Shown here in pieces: positions 52,910 through 62,744 of a stretch of 64,000 nt of DNA. The notes beneath the pieces are model-generated. The model saw only the letters and a list, made by a program, of their open reading frames with translations. It was not told the origin of the DNA and did not search any database. Origin of the DNA: Phyllobacterium bourgognense. Its GTDB lineage: Bacteria; Pseudomonadota; Alphaproteobacteria; Rhizobiales; Rhizobiaceae. The stretch lies in the NCBI RefSeq assembly GCF_003337575.1, contig NZ_QPJM01000019.1, forward strand, positions 34,465 through 98,464. Reading direction: 5' to 3'. The position numbers were made by a program, and so were the translations under genes. Within the stretch, counting starts at the first letter, position 1. The number at the start of each line of letters is the position of its first letter.

Positions 52910-53821
52910 TCAGGCGAGAAGCGGCTGGCCGCCAAAGATCGCAGCCTGGTTCTCGAGTTCTGATCTGATGAAGTTACTCAAGACCCGGATGCGCGGCGTG
53001 CTGACGATATCCTCGTGGCAAATCAGCCAATAATCCCGGTTGAGATGCAGCTGCCTCGGCATGACCGGCACTAACTCGGGATATTTGCAGGCGATGTAGT
53101 AGGGCAGGATGCACAGTCCGAAACCTGATCGTGTCGCGCTGAGCTGCGCAAAGATGCTGGAACTCTGGTATGACGGGCGCAACCCCGGCAAGATCTCGCG
53201 CATGTAATCGAGGCCGGGCGTGAAGATCATGTCTTCGATATAGCCAATGAACTGGTGATTGGAGAGGTCTGACTGCTGCTTGATCTCCGGATGACGTGAG
53301 AGGTAGTCCTTCGATCCATAGATGAACAGGCGGTAGGGCATCAGCTTTTCCTGATGGTACGGGCCTGTCCGTGTTGCGTGCAGCGTTATCGACAAATCCG
53401 CCTCGCGCCGCGATAGCGACACGATCTGCTGGATCGTCACCATTTCAATGGAGAGACTTGGATAAGACTGCGCCATCAGCGGCAGCCGGTCAGCCAAAAA
53501 GAAATTGGCAAAACCTTCCAAGATGCTGAGGCGGACGACGCCACTGAGAGAAATCGTTCCCCCGGAAGCCTCGTTCTGGAATCGGTCGGCCTCGCGCTCC
53601 ACTATTTCGGCAGACTCGATCAGCTTTTCGCCGAGTGCCGTCAGGATATAACCACGCGGATTGCGCTCGAACAGCCGTGCCGACAATGCTTCTTCCAGCC
53701 GGTCGATCCGCCTTGAAACAGTGACATGATTGGTGCGCAGCCTTCGCGCTGCAGTGGTCAATTGTCCGGTACGCGCAACCGCGAGAAAATATTGCAGATC
53801 GTCCCAGGTAAACTGCCGCAT
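52910..53821 (-). CDS. LysR-family transcriptional regulator
   Basis: This 303-residue protein has the LysR helix-turn-helix (FTWDDLQYFLAVARTGQLTTAARRLRTNHVTVSRRIDRLEEAL) and the usual effector domain. It diverges from the liv-type operon at 54.1 kb and is its probable regulator; it is convergent with, and unlikely to control, the amine operon. Palindromes that may be its sites lie upstream. Confidence 0.93.
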   Translation of the reverse strand: MRQFTWDDLQYFLAVARTGQLTTAARRLRTNHVTVSRRIDRLEEALSARLFERNPRGYILTALGEKLIESAEIVEREADRFQNEASGGTISLSGVVRLSILEGFANFFLADRLPLMAQSYPSLSIEMVTIQQIVSLSRREADLSITLHATRTGPYHQEKLMPYRLFIYGSKDYLSRHPEIKQQSDLSNHQFIGYIEDMIFTPGLDYMREILPGLRPSYQSSSIFAQLSATRSGFGLCILPYYIACKYPELVPVMPRQLHLNRDYWLICHEDIVSTPRIRVLSNFIRSELENQAAIFGGQPLLA

Positions 53822-54124
53822 CGCCCTCTTTCAGCCTTGTACATTTTTGTACTTATTGTGTGCAAAAATAGGTGTTTGTGTACCTATTTGTCAATGTTAG
53901 AGTTTTTTGGACATCATGGTTGCCGGTCGGAAGAAACAGCGCAATCATAGGGGTGAATATTGTCCGGCTTGGGAAGCCAAAGCTGGATTGAGGAGGATAA
54001 ACAACCGGCGGGATGCGGGCGGGATCGCGGCATCTCTATCGACGTTTTCAATTTGAACCGTTCCGTCCGCGACAGCCATCATGCGATGATCCTGTGAGCG
54101 GTCATTCTTTGGGAGGAGATACGA
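53822..54124. promoter_or_regulatory. Divergent control region of LysR and liv-type operon
   Basis: Two palindromes lie close to the LysR gene. One is GTACA-N4-TGTAC (53839-53852). The other is AAATAGGT (53866-53873) with ACCTATTT (53882-53889), the latter of the T-N11-A type. The rest of this 303-bp gap shows no further clear element apart from GGGAGGAG in front of the binding-protein ATG. Confidence 0.5.
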
Positions 54125-55330
54125 ATGAAGTTACTAGCAATTGCAACTGCTGCCCTCATGGCAACCGCGGTCATTCCTGCAGCAAGCGCCGAGATTTCCG
54201 ATGGCAAGGTCAAGATCGGCATATTGAACGATCAGTCTGGCGTATATGCAGACTTTGGCGGCAAGTGGTCTTACGAAGCGGCAAAGATGGCGGCCGAAGA
54301 TTTCGGCGGCAAGGTGCTTGATGCGCCGATTGAAATCATCACAGCCGATCACCAGAACAAACCGGACATCGCCTCCAATATCGCCCGCCAGTGGTACGAC
54401 ACCGAACAGGTCGACTCCATCATGGAACTGACGACTTCCTCGGTGGCGCTTGCCGTTCAGGGCATTTCCAAAGAGAAAAAGAAGATCGACCTCGTGACTG
54501 GAGCCGCCACGACGGAGCTGACAGGCAAACAATGCTCACCCTACGGTTTCCATTGGGCCTATGACACCCATGCGCTTGCCGTCGGTACCGGCGGTGCATT
54601 GGTCTCGCAGGGTGGCGACAGCTGGTTCTTCCTTACTGCGGATTATGCGTTCGGCTATTCGCTGGAGGAGCAAACTGCCAAATTCGTCACCTCCAAGGGT
54701 GGTAAGGTCGTCGGATCCGTACGTCATCCACTCGCGACGACAGATTATTCCTCATTCCTGCTGCAGGCTCAGTCGTCTGGTGCCAAGGTCATTGGTCTCG
54801 CCAACGCCGGGCTCGACACCGCCAACGCCATCAAGCAGGCGGCTGAATTCGGTATCGTCTCAGGCGGTCAGCGCCTCGCAGCGCTACTGTTCACCCTTTC
54901 CGAGGTGAATGGTCTCGGCCTTGAGGCGGCGCAAGGGCTGACTCTCACCGAAAGCTTCTATTGGGATCGCGACGATCAATCGCGTGAGTTTGGCCAGAAG
55001 TACTTCAAGCGCACCGGCCGCATGCCGAACATGATCCAGGCGGCGACATATTCCGGCGTCACGCAATATCTGAAGGCCATTCAAAAGGCAGGAACGGACG
55101 ACACCGAAAAAGTCGCGGCAGCGATGCACGAAATGCCGGTCGACGACGTTTTCGGGCGCGGTGCGAAGGTCGGTCCCAATGGCCGCCTGATCAGCGACGT
55201 CTATCTGATGGAAGTCAAAAAGCCGGATGAAAGCAAAGCGCCCTGGGATTATTACAAGGTTCTTGCCACTGTTCCGGGTGACGAAGCTTATATCAAGCCG
55301 GCCGAAAGCGGCTGCCCACTGGTTAAATAA
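54125..55330 (+). CDS. Branched-chain-type ABC binding protein (LivK-like)
   Basis: This 401-residue periplasmic protein has signal MKLLAIATAALMATAVIPAASA and then EISDGKVKIGILNDQSGVYADFGGKW, the opening of the Peripla_BP_6 family. These proteins bind branched-chain amino acids but also aromatic acids, amides and urea. GGGAGGAG precedes the ATG. Its stop overlaps livG (TAATG). The GMC oxidoreductase at the operon end points to an alcohol-bearing or choline-like ligand, as inference. Confidence 0.92.
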   Translation: MKLLAIATAALMATAVIPAASAEISDGKVKIGILNDQSGVYADFGGKWSYEAAKMAAEDFGGKVLDAPIEIITADHQNKPDIASNIARQWYDTEQVDSIMELTTSSVALAVQGISKEKKKIDLVTGAATTELTGKQCSPYGFHWAYDTHALAVGTGGALVSQGGDSWFFLTADYAFGYSLEEQTAKFVTSKGGKVVGSVRHPLATTDYSSFLLQAQSSGAKVIGLANAGLDTANAIKQAAEFGIVSGGQRLAALLFTLSEVNGLGLEAAQGLTLTESFYWDRDDQSREFGQKYFKRTGRMPNMIQAATYSGVTQYLKAIQKAGTDDTEKVAAAMHEMPVDDVFGRGAKVGPNGRLISDVYLMEVKKPDESKAPWDYYKVLATVPGDEAYIKPAESGCPLVK

Positions 55331-56151
55331 TGACTGTTTCGCTGAACGACACAGCGTTCGGGGGAGGACAATCCTCTCCCGGCGCCTCCGGAGGTCAAGA
55401 TTCGCGGGTGGTGTTGTCGGCCCGTGGCCTGCGTCGTGATTTTGGCGGTTTCGTTGCCGTCAACAATGTCGATCTCGACGTGCATCACGCCAGGGTGCAT
55501 GCGCTGATCGGGCCGAATGGTGCGGGCAAAACCACGGTGTTCAACCTTCTCACCAAATTTCTTCAACCGACGAGCGGTACGATCACGCTGCTCGACCATG
55601 ACATCACAAAGACGGACCCGGCCAAAGTAGCGCGCATGGGTCTGGTTCGCTCATTCCAGATTTCCGCGGTATTTCCGCATCTTACCGTCCTCGACAATGT
55701 CCGCGTAGCCCTGCAGCGCCCGGGCGGTCTATCCACCCAGTTCTGGCTGCCTATGCAGGCGCTGAATCGACTGAACGAACGGGCGATGGAATTGATCGAA
55801 GCGGTGGGGCTGCAGGACGCACGCAAAAACCTCGCCGCCGACCTGTCCTACGGCCGAAAGCGTGTGCTCGAGATCGCTACTACGCTTGCGCTCGATCCAA
55901 AAGTGCTGCTGCTTGATGAGCCGATGGCCGGCATGGGCCACGAAGACGTGCACATCGTTTCCGATATCATTCGCGAGGTGGCAAAGGACCGCGCCATCCT
56001 CATGGTAGAGCACAATCTCAAGGTTGTCGCCGATCTCTGTGATCAGGTTACCGTCCTTCAGCGCGGCGAAATCCTCACCTCCGGCGATTACCTGACGGTC
56101 AGCCAGGACGAGCGTGTGCGCGTAGCCTATATGGGGACAGAACATGAGTAA
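55330..56151 (+). CDS. livG: Branched-chain-type ABC ATPase LivG
   Basis: This 273-residue ATPase has GPNGAGKTT (Walker A) and LLLDEPMAGMG (Walker B), as in LivG. The signature stretch reads DLSYGRKRVLEIATTLA, with SYGRK where LSYGQQR is usual. The N-terminal 25 residues are an extra low-complexity stretch. It works with LivF under the LivHM channel and overlaps livF by 8 bases. Confidence 0.94.
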   Translation: MTVSLNDTAFGGGQSSPGASGGQDSRVVLSARGLRRDFGGFVAVNNVDLDVHHARVHALIGPNGAGKTTVFNLLTKFLQPTSGTITLLDHDITKTDPAKVARMGLVRSFQISAVFPHLTVLDNVRVALQRPGGLSTQFWLPMQALNRLNERAMELIEAVGLQDARKNLAADLSYGRKRVLEIATTLALDPKVLLLDEPMAGMGHEDVHIVSDIIREVAKDRAILMVEHNLKVVADLCDQVTVLQRGEILTSGDYLTVSQDERVRVAYMGTEHE

Positions 56152-56848
56152 GTCCCTGCTTTCCGTCCGTGACCTCCATGCCTGGTATGGCGAAGGCCAC
56201 GCCTTGCACGGCGTCAACCTCGACATCCACCAGGGCGAGACGGTGACCTTGCTCGGCCGCAATGGTGTCGGCAAGACCACGACCCTGCGCTCCATCATGG
56301 GCATTATCCGGAAGCGAACCGGCACTATCACATTTGACGGCAAAGACATGATGCGCGTGCCGCTGCATCGCACCGCTCATACCGGCATCGGTTTCGTGCC
56401 GGAAGAACGCGGCATCTTCGCTACCCTGTCGGTTGATGAAAATCTCAATCTTCCGCCGATCGTGGCCAAGGGCGGCATGTCGATTGCCGAAATTTACGAA
56501 CTTTTCCCGAACCTCAAGGAGCGGCGCAATAGTCCTGGCACCAAGCTTTCCGGCGGCGAGCAGCAGATGCTGGCAATTGCCCGAATTCTGCGCACAGGCG
56601 TCAAGCTGCTTCTTCTGGATGAACCGACAGAGGGCCTAGCGCCAGTCATCATCCAACGTATCGGCGAAGTGCTTGTGACGCTAAAACAGCGCGGCATGAC
56701 CATTCTCCTGGTCGAACAGAATTTCCGGTTTGCCAGCAAGGTCGCTGACCGCTTCTATGTGGTCGACCATGGCAAGATAATCGACAATTTCCACGTCAAG
56801 GAGCTGCCTGATCGCATGACAATGCTCAACGAAGCGTTGGGAGTCTGA
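56144..56848 (+). CDS. livF: Branched-chain-type ABC ATPase LivF
   Basis: This 234-residue ATPase has LLGRNGVGKTTTLRSIMG, the LivF-typical GIGFVPEERGIFATLSVDENL, the signature LSGGEQQMLAIARIL and LLLLDEPTEGLAP. It pairs with LivG. It is short, as expected, and lies three bases before livH. Confidence 0.95.
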   Translation: MSKSLLSVRDLHAWYGEGHALHGVNLDIHQGETVTLLGRNGVGKTTTLRSIMGIIRKRTGTITFDGKDMMRVPLHRTAHTGIGFVPEERGIFATLSVDENLNLPPIVAKGGMSIAEIYELFPNLKERRNSPGTKLSGGEQQMLAIARILRTGVKLLLLDEPTEGLAPVIIQRIGEVLVTLKQRGMTILLVEQNFRFASKVADRFYVVDHGKIIDNFHVKELPDRMTMLNEALGV

Positions 56849-56850
56849 CT

Positions 56851-57738
56851 ATGACAATGATCTTCGGCGTCCCGGTCCAGGCCTTCCTCGGTCAGCTGCT
56901 CATCGGCCTGATCAATGGCTCATTCTATGCCATGCTCAGCCTCGGCCTCGCCATCATCTTCGGGCTGTTGCGCGTCATCAATTTCGCGCACGGCGCACAG
57001 TATATGGTCGGCGCTTTCGTCGGTTACCTTCTTCTGGCGGAGCTCGGCATCGGCTATTGGCCGGCCCTCATCCTGGCGCCCCTGGTTGTGGGCCTTGCCG
57101 GTGCTTTCATCGAGCGCGTAGCACTCTCACGGCTCTACAATCTCGACCACCTCTATGGTCTGTTGTTCACTTTTGGTCTGGCACTCGTGCTCGAAGGCAC
57201 GTTCCGTTATTACTACGGTGCGGCAGGTCAACCCTACGCTGTGCCCTCCGCCTTGGCGGGGGGCTATAATCTTGGCTTCATGTTCCTGCCGAAATACCGC
57301 GCCTGGGTTGTCATTGCCTCGCTTGCCGTCTGCCTCGGAACCTGGCTGCTGATCGAAAAGACCCGGCTTGGCTCTTATCTGCGCGCGGCGACCGAGAACC
57401 CGACTTTGGTGCGCGCTTTCGGCATCAACGTGCCCCTGTTGTTGACGTTCACCTACGGTCTCGGCGCAGGTCTCGCAGGGCTTGCGGGTATCATGGCGGC
57501 GCCGATTTATCAGGTCAGTCCGCTCATGGGATCCAACATGATCATCGTCGTCTTTGCCGTAGTTGTTGTTGGCGGTATGGGATCAATCCTTGGCGCTATC
57601 ATCACCGGCTATATGCTCGGTATTTTCGAAGGTCTGACCAAGGTGTTCTATCCAGAAGCATCCAGCATCGTCATCTTCGTCATCATGGCTATCGTCCTGC
57701 TCGTTAGACCCGCGGGCCTGTTCGGAAAGGATGTTTGA
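56851..57738 (+). CDS. livH: Branched-chain-type ABC permease LivH
   Basis: This 295-residue polytopic inner-membrane protein has the family start (QLLIGLINGSFYAMLSLGLAIIFGLLRVINFAHGA) and the docking region RAATENPTLVRAFGINVPLLL. GGMGSILGAIITGYMLG is also typical. It forms the channel with LivM. Confidence 0.95.
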   Translation: MTMIFGVPVQAFLGQLLIGLINGSFYAMLSLGLAIIFGLLRVINFAHGAQYMVGAFVGYLLLAELGIGYWPALILAPLVVGLAGAFIERVALSRLYNLDHLYGLLFTFGLALVLEGTFRYYYGAAGQPYAVPSALAGGYNLGFMFLPKYRAWVVIASLAVCLGTWLLIEKTRLGSYLRAATENPTLVRAFGINVPLLLTFTYGLGAGLAGLAGIMAAPIYQVSPLMGSNMIIVVFAVVVVGGMGSILGAIITGYMLGIFEGLTKVFYPEASSIVIFVIMAIVLLVRPAGLFGKDV

Positions 57739-57739
57739 C

Positions 57740-58723
57740 ATGACGCAAGCGACCGTTACATCTGCACCAAAGCAACGCCTTTTAACGCTGGAAACGACGC
57801 TGATCCTGATCGGAATCATCGGGCTTGTTCTCGCACCTTTCTATTTTTATCCGGTATTCCTCATGAAGGTGCTTTGTTTCGCACTCTTCGCTTGCGCCTT
57901 CAATCTTCTCCTCGGCTACACTGGCATTCTTTCCTTCGGTCACGCCGCCTTTTTTGGCGGCGCTGCGTACTTCACAGCACATGCGGTCAAGGAATGGGGT
58001 CTTCCAACCGAACTCGGCATTCTTGTCGGTGTTCTCGGTGCAACGATCCTCGGGTTGATCATCGGCTTCTTCGCCATAAGGCGTCAGGGCATCTATTCGA
58101 CGATGATCACGCTGGCACTCGCACAGATGTTTGCCTTTTTCTGTCTGCAGGCATCTTTCACCCATGGTGAAGACGGCATTCAGGGGGTCCCGCGCGGTTA
58201 TCTGCTCGGGTTCATTGATCTCAATCAGCCGTTGAACATGTATTTCTTTGTGCTTGCCGTATTTCTCATTGGCATGTTCATCATCTGGCGCATCATCAAT
58301 TCACCATTTGGCATGATCCTCAAATCCGTCCGCGAAAACGAGCCTCGTGCGATTTCGCTTGGCTATTCGGTCGCGCGTTACAAGCTCGCCGCCTTCGTCA
58401 TGTCTGCCGCCTTGACCGGTCTTGCAGGTGGTTTGAAGGCGATCGTCTTCCAGTTTGCCACGCTCACCGATGTCAGCTGGCAAATGTCTGGCGAAGTCGT
58501 GTTGATGACTTTGCTTGGCGGCATCGGCACGTTGGTTGGACCGATCTTCGGTGCAGGACTTGTGGCCGCTCTGGAAAACTATCTCGCAACTTCGGAGTTT
58601 CCGGTCACGGTGATCACCGGCATCATCTTCATGGTGTGCGTGCTTGTGTTCCGGCGTGGCATCATCGGTGAGCTTTATGCTTCGCGCCTCGGCAAAAGAC
58701 TCGAGAGCAAGCCGGACAACTGA
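57740..58723 (+). CDS. livM: Branched-chain-type ABC permease LivM
   Basis: The protein has about 327 residues. The family motif NLLLGYTGILSFGHAAFFGGAAY and the docking loop KSVRENEPRAISLGYSVARYKLAAFVMSA are present. I prefer ATG 57740 to ATG 57731: AAAGG sits about nine bases upstream of the former but touches the latter. The stop comes one base before the GMC gene start. Confidence 0.94.
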   Translation: MTQATVTSAPKQRLLTLETTLILIGIIGLVLAPFYFYPVFLMKVLCFALFACAFNLLLGYTGILSFGHAAFFGGAAYFTAHAVKEWGLPTELGILVGVLGATILGLIIGFFAIRRQGIYSTMITLALAQMFAFFCLQASFTHGEDGIQGVPRGYLLGFIDLNQPLNMYFFVLAVFLIGMFIIWRIINSPFGMILKSVRENEPRAISLGYSVARYKLAAFVMSAALTGLAGGLKAIVFQFATLTDVSWQMSGEVVLMTLLGGIGTLVGPIFGAGLVAALENYLATSEFPVTVITGIIFMVCVLVFRRGIIGELYASRLGKRLESKPDN

Positions 58724-58724
58724 A

Positions 58725-60317
58725 ATGTCAACCTATGATTATATCGTTATCGGAGCCGGTACAGCCGGCTGCACGCTCGCCAATCGTCTCTCCGAAAACA
58801 GGGACGTCTCCGTGTTGCTGCTCGAGGCAGGCGGCAAGGACAATTATCACTGGATCCATATTCCCGTTGGCTACCTTTATTGCATCTCCAATCCGCGCAC
58901 GGACTGGTGCTTCAGCACCGAACCAGAACCAGGCTTAAATGGCCGCTCGCTCAGTTATCCGCGCGGCAAGGTCTTGGGCGGCTGCTCTTCCATCAATGGC
59001 ATGATTTATATGCGTGGCCAGGCGCGCGACTATGATTTGTGGCGACAGGACGGTTGTACGGGTTGGGGTTGGGATGATGTCCTCCCCTACTTCAAGAAGT
59101 CGGAGGATTACTATCTCGGCGCCGACGAATTCCATGGGTCGGGAGGCGAATGGCGCGTGGAGGAAGCGCGGTTGCATTGGGATATCCTCGATGCATTCCG
59201 CGATGCTGCCGAAGCTGCCGGCATCCCTCGCACGGAGGATTTTAATCGCGGCGATAATGAAGGCTCGTCCTATTTCAAGGTCAACCAGAAGCGTGGCATC
59301 CGCTGGAATACGGCAAAGGCCTTTCTTCGCCCTGCCTTGGGACGTCCCAATCTCAAGATTGAGACCGGAGCGCATGTGCGAAAACTGATCCTGAAGGATT
59401 TGACCGTCAAAGGCGTCGAATTCGAACAGGCCGGGACAATCCGTTCGGTCCAATGCCGGCGCGAGGTTGTCCTGGCTGCCGGTTCAATTGGCTCACCCCA
59501 TATCCTCGAACTGTCCGGCATCGGTCGCGGCGACATCTTGCAGAGAGCGGGTATTGATACGGTACTGGAGCGCCGCGGCGTCGGCGAGAACCTGCAGGAC
59601 CATCTGCAGCTGCGTTGTGCCTACAAGGTTACGGGTATTCCGACACTCAATGAGAAGGCCAATCGCCTTCTTGGCAAGGCAGCGATCGCGGTCGAATATC
59701 TCATCAGCAGGTCCGGACCCATGTCGATGGCGCCGAGCCAGCTTGGTGTTTTTACCCGGTCCGATCCCTCTTTTGAGACAGCCAATTTGCAATACCATGT
59801 GCAACCTCTCACCCTGGAAAAGTTTGGCGAAAACGTCCATCCCTTCCCGGCTTTTACCGCAAGCGTGTGCAATCTGCGTCCTGAAAGCCGGGGGTCCGTA
59901 CACGTCAAATCGCCGGATTATCACTCGCATCCCGCGATCCAGCCGAATTATCTGACAACAGAGAGCGACCGCCGTGTCGCGGCGGATTCGATCCGCATCA
60001 CGCGCAACATTGTGGCGCAAAAACCATTGCAGCGCTTTAAACCGGAAGAGTTCAAACCGGGCCCGCAATACCAGAACGAGGATGAACTGGTCGAAGCCGC
60101 CGGTGCCGTTGGCACGACCATCTTTCACCCCGTCGGGACCTGCCGCATGGGTTCTGACCCGGATTCGGTCGTCGATCCGCAATTGCGCGTGCGCGGCATT
60201 CAAGGTCTGCGTGTGGCCGATGCCTCGATCATGCCGTCGATTACCTCGGGCAACACCAACTCCCCAACAATCATGATCGCAGAAAAGGCCGCCGAGATGA
60301 TCGCGAGGGGTTCGTAA
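58725..60317 (+). CDS. GMC-family oxidoreductase (choline dehydrogenase-like)
   Basis: This 530-residue FAD enzyme has the dinucleotide motif YDYIVIGAGTAGCTLANRL, the GMC signatures GKVLGGCSSINGMIYMRG and GSIGSPHILELSGIG, and the active-site His in FHPVGTCRMG with VADASIMPSITSGNTNSPTIMIAEKAAEMI at the end. It oxidises a primary alcohol to the aldehyde. ATG 58725 follows the livM stop directly, so it belongs to the importer operon and probably acts on the imported molecule. Choline itself is only one option. Confidence 0.92.
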   Translation: MSTYDYIVIGAGTAGCTLANRLSENRDVSVLLLEAGGKDNYHWIHIPVGYLYCISNPRTDWCFSTEPEPGLNGRSLSYPRGKVLGGCSSINGMIYMRGQARDYDLWRQDGCTGWGWDDVLPYFKKSEDYYLGADEFHGSGGEWRVEEARLHWDILDAFRDAAEAAGIPRTEDFNRGDNEGSSYFKVNQKRGIRWNTAKAFLRPALGRPNLKIETGAHVRKLILKDLTVKGVEFEQAGTIRSVQCRREVVLAAGSIGSPHILELSGIGRGDILQRAGIDTVLERRGVGENLQDHLQLRCAYKVTGIPTLNEKANRLLGKAAIAVEYLISRSGPMSMAPSQLGVFTRSDPSFETANLQYHVQPLTLEKFGENVHPFPAFTASVCNLRPESRGSVHVKSPDYHSHPAIQPNYLTTESDRRVAADSIRITRNIVAQKPLQRFKPEEFKPGPQYQNEDELVEAAGAVGTTIFHPVGTCRMGSDPDSVVDPQLRVRGIQGLRVADASIMPSITSGNTNSPTIMIAEKAAEMIARGS

Positions 60318-61214
60318 CTACCTTATCTGAAACGGCACGGTAAAACTTTGCCGCGACACATCAACTCCATCTGGCGCTGACGGTACTGGCGACGCCCGCC
60401 GAATGGTTTCAAGCACGCTCTGGTCTAACTGGGCCACGCCGGAGCTTCCGACGACACTTGCCGAAACGATGGCGCCATCATTGGTGACCACAAAGCGTAT
60501 CCTGACGGTCCCCTGCCCTTCCGCACGGGCGCGATTTGCTCTTCGCGCCAGATAGGACTGCACCCTTGAGCGCCAAGTTTCCGACTGCCGCGCTGACGCT
60601 GCTCTCGAAACACTTGGCTGCTGTTTTGCTTCCCGCGGCGTTGCGTCCTGGACGGTCGCTGTGCTGACTTTCTTCGCAGGCTTGCGCACGACCTTCTCGG
60701 TAACCTGCTTCTTCGGAACGTCGGGCTTTTTCGGTGTTGGACGAACCACCGGAAGCGGCACTTCTGCCTTTGGTAGTTCCACGACCTCTTCGATCTGTTC
60801 TTCGGGCGGCTCGGTCACCTCTGGTTCCGGCAGGGGCTCTTCCGCCACCTCAGGTTCTGGCTGATCCGGAACCAGTTCTTCCACCGGATCAATTGGCTCG
60901 GGTTCGGGTTGCACGTCCGGGATAGGCTCGGGCGCTGCAGCTTCCTGTTCGATCACATCCGGCTTGATTGGCTCTGCTTCGGCCGGGGGCTCTTCCTTCA
61001 CCGGTTCCGGCGCGGGCGGCGCCGGCAATGGCTCCATGTCGATCATCACTGCGACGGCAATATCGTTTGCTGGCGTCGCCGGTTGATAGTTCTGGATATA
61101 CCATGCGGCGCCTGCATGAATACCGATCACCGCCAATCCTGCAACCGACCAAAGACCAACCTCACGCCAATCTGGACGCAGGAAACCTCTTCTGATTGCA
61201 GTTGGGTGATGCAC
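60318..61214 (-). CDS. tonB: TonB energy-transducing protein
   Basis: This 298-residue protein has one N-terminal membrane helix (WSVAGLAVIGIHAGAAWYI), a long periplasmic Pro/Glu then Pro/Lys-rich spacer (65-190) and a C-terminal TonB domain (VQSYLARRANRARAEGQGTVRIRFVVTNDGAIVSASVVGSSG) that contacts outer-membrane receptors. The GTG start overlaps the exbD TAG by one base. It delivers proton-motive force for iron-siderophore, haem or vitamin B12 uptake. Its stop abuts that of the convergent GMC gene. Confidence 0.94.
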   Translation of the reverse strand: MHHPTAIRRGFLRPDWREVGLWSVAGLAVIGIHAGAAWYIQNYQPATPANDIAVAVMIDMEPLPAPPAPEPVKEEPPAEAEPIKPDVIEQEAAAPEPIPDVQPEPEPIDPVEELVPDQPEPEVAEEPLPEPEVTEPPEEQIEEVVELPKAEVPLPVVRPTPKKPDVPKKQVTEKVVRKPAKKVSTATVQDATPREAKQQPSVSRAASARQSETWRSRVQSYLARRANRARAEGQGTVRIRFVVTNDGAIVSASVVGSSGVAQLDQSVLETIRRASPVPSAPDGVDVSRQSFTVPFQIR

Positions 61215-61672
61215 TACTGTAGGCCTTCACCGGCGGGTGCGGGTCGAGAAGGAACGCTTTCCAGACCGACAAGCGCTATCTTGAGATAGCCCGTGTCGCG
61301 CAAGCCGTTCATCAGATCCATCAAGGCACCGTAGTCGACTGCCCGGTCTGCGCGAAGAAAGACCCGGGTTTCCTTGTCGCCCTGCGTGCGCTGATTAAGA
61401 AAACTGCCAAGGGTTTCACGCGAAATCGTTTCGTTGCCGACTGCGATGGATTTGTCTTCCTTGAGCGTCAGATAAAGCGGTTGCTCGGGGCGCGTCGCGG
61501 GCGTTGCCGTCGAGGCTGGCAGGTCGACATTGATATCGACAGTCGCCAGGGGCGCTGCCACCATGAAAATAATGAGCAGGACCAGCATGACATCAATGAA
61601 CGGCGTCACGTTGATTTCATGATTTTCCTGGAGCTCGTCGTCCGACGCGCTATGCCTGATGCCACCAGCCAT
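61214..61672 (-). CDS. exbD: ExbD biopolymer transport protein
   Basis: This 152-residue protein has a short cytoplasmic N-terminus, then the single helix INVTPFIDVMLVLLIIFMVAAP with the conserved proton-path Asp, followed by a periplasmic domain. ATG 61672 fits the family (MAGGIRHSASDD); the longer frame overlaps exbB. It works with ExbB and TonB. Confidence 0.95.
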   Translation of the reverse strand: MAGGIRHSASDDELQENHEINVTPFIDVMLVLLIIFMVAAPLATVDINVDLPASTATPATRPEQPLYLTLKEDKSIAVGNETISRETLGSFLNQRTQGDKETRVFLRADRAVDYGALMDLMNGLRDTGYLKIALVGLESVPSRPAPAGEGLQ

Positions 61673-61682
61673 GATCGCTCCC

Positions 61683-62648
61683 CTACTCTGCAGCAGCGCG
61701 CGAGGTGTGGGCGGTCGCAGGCACCGTGGCAAAATCCACATCGCGGCTGACAAGACGCTCGACCCCCGCCGACGCATCGGCGAGCAACTGCCGGTAACCG
61801 GTGATAGACCGGGCGAAGACATTGTAGATCACAACCGCCGGAATAGCGGCGACGAGTCCAATCGCTGTGGCGAGAAGGGCTTCGGCAATGCCCGGCGCAA
61901 CGACCGCCAAATTGGTCGTTTGGGACTCTGAAATGCCGATGAACGAATTCATGATGCCCCAAACCGTGCCGAAAAGCCCGACGAAGGGCGCAGTTGAACC
62001 GATGGTTGCAAGTACTCCCGTGCCGCGACTCATGCGGCGTCCTGCTTGAGCTTCGATGCGCGACAGACGCGAGGCGACGCGCTCCTTCAAACCATCGGCG
62101 CTTGTGTATCGTTGAACCTCACCGGAGAGACGCACTTCCTCGCGTGCCGCGTTGACAAGCGCTGCGCCCGGGCCGCCTCGGCCTTCGAGCGCCCGTTCGG
62201 CATCGTGCAGCGTGCGAGCATTGCCGATGGCGTTGAGTGCGCGATAGGCGCGCACTCTTGCTCCGGCAAGCTCAAGCGTCTTCGCCAGCCAGACAGTCCA
62301 AGTAATGAGCGAGGCGAAAGCGAGACCGATCATCACCGACTTGACCACCCAGTCCGCGGCCATGAACATGCCCCAGGGTGAAAGATTATGTGGCAGCGTT
62401 CCATTCGTCTGACCAGGTTGGCTCCCCTCCACTGGTGCAGTAGGCTGCATGATTGGCGGCTGGGTTATCTCCGGTTGCTGCACGGGCTGTGCTGCAACCT
62501 CGTTCTGAGGCGCCGGAGCCATATTGTTTTGTGCATAGGCGATTAATGCAGTCGGACCGCACACGACCAGCGCACATCCCAGAGCCCCTATTCTCAATAC
62601 CGCAGCAAAATTGCCAGCTGTTGAATGCTTTTTGGGGGTTGGTCGCAT
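61683..62648 (-). CDS. exbB: ExbB biopolymer transport protein (long form)
   Basis: The protein has about 321 residues. A signal-like segment (ALGCALVVCGPTALIAYAQ) and a Gln/Pro-rich periplasmic stretch (40-90) precede the MotA/TolQ/ExbB core with GTGVLATIGSTAPFVGLFGTVWGIMNSFIGI and LLATAIGLVAAIPAVVIYN. This N-terminally extended type is common in rhizobia. I use ATG 62648. It is the first gene of exbB-exbD-tonB and lies downstream of iron-box-like sequences. Confidence 0.93.
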   Translation of the reverse strand: MRPTPKKHSTAGNFAAVLRIGALGCALVVCGPTALIAYAQNNMAPAPQNEVAAQPVQQPEITQPPIMQPTAPVEGSQPGQTNGTLPHNLSPWGMFMAADWVVKSVMIGLAFASLITWTVWLAKTLELAGARVRAYRALNAIGNARTLHDAERALEGRGGPGAALVNAAREEVRLSGEVQRYTSADGLKERVASRLSRIEAQAGRRMSRGTGVLATIGSTAPFVGLFGTVWGIMNSFIGISESQTTNLAVVAPGIAEALLATAIGLVAAIPAVVIYNVFARSITGYRQLLADASAGVERLVSRDVDFATVPATAHTSRAAAE

Positions 62649-62744
62649 CGCTCCGCAATCCTTCACTACATTCGCTGCAAACGGCCCTGGCTCGTCGATC
62701 AACCTGGCCTCCGTCGAGCGGCGCAATCTTCGGTTGGTAGCGGC

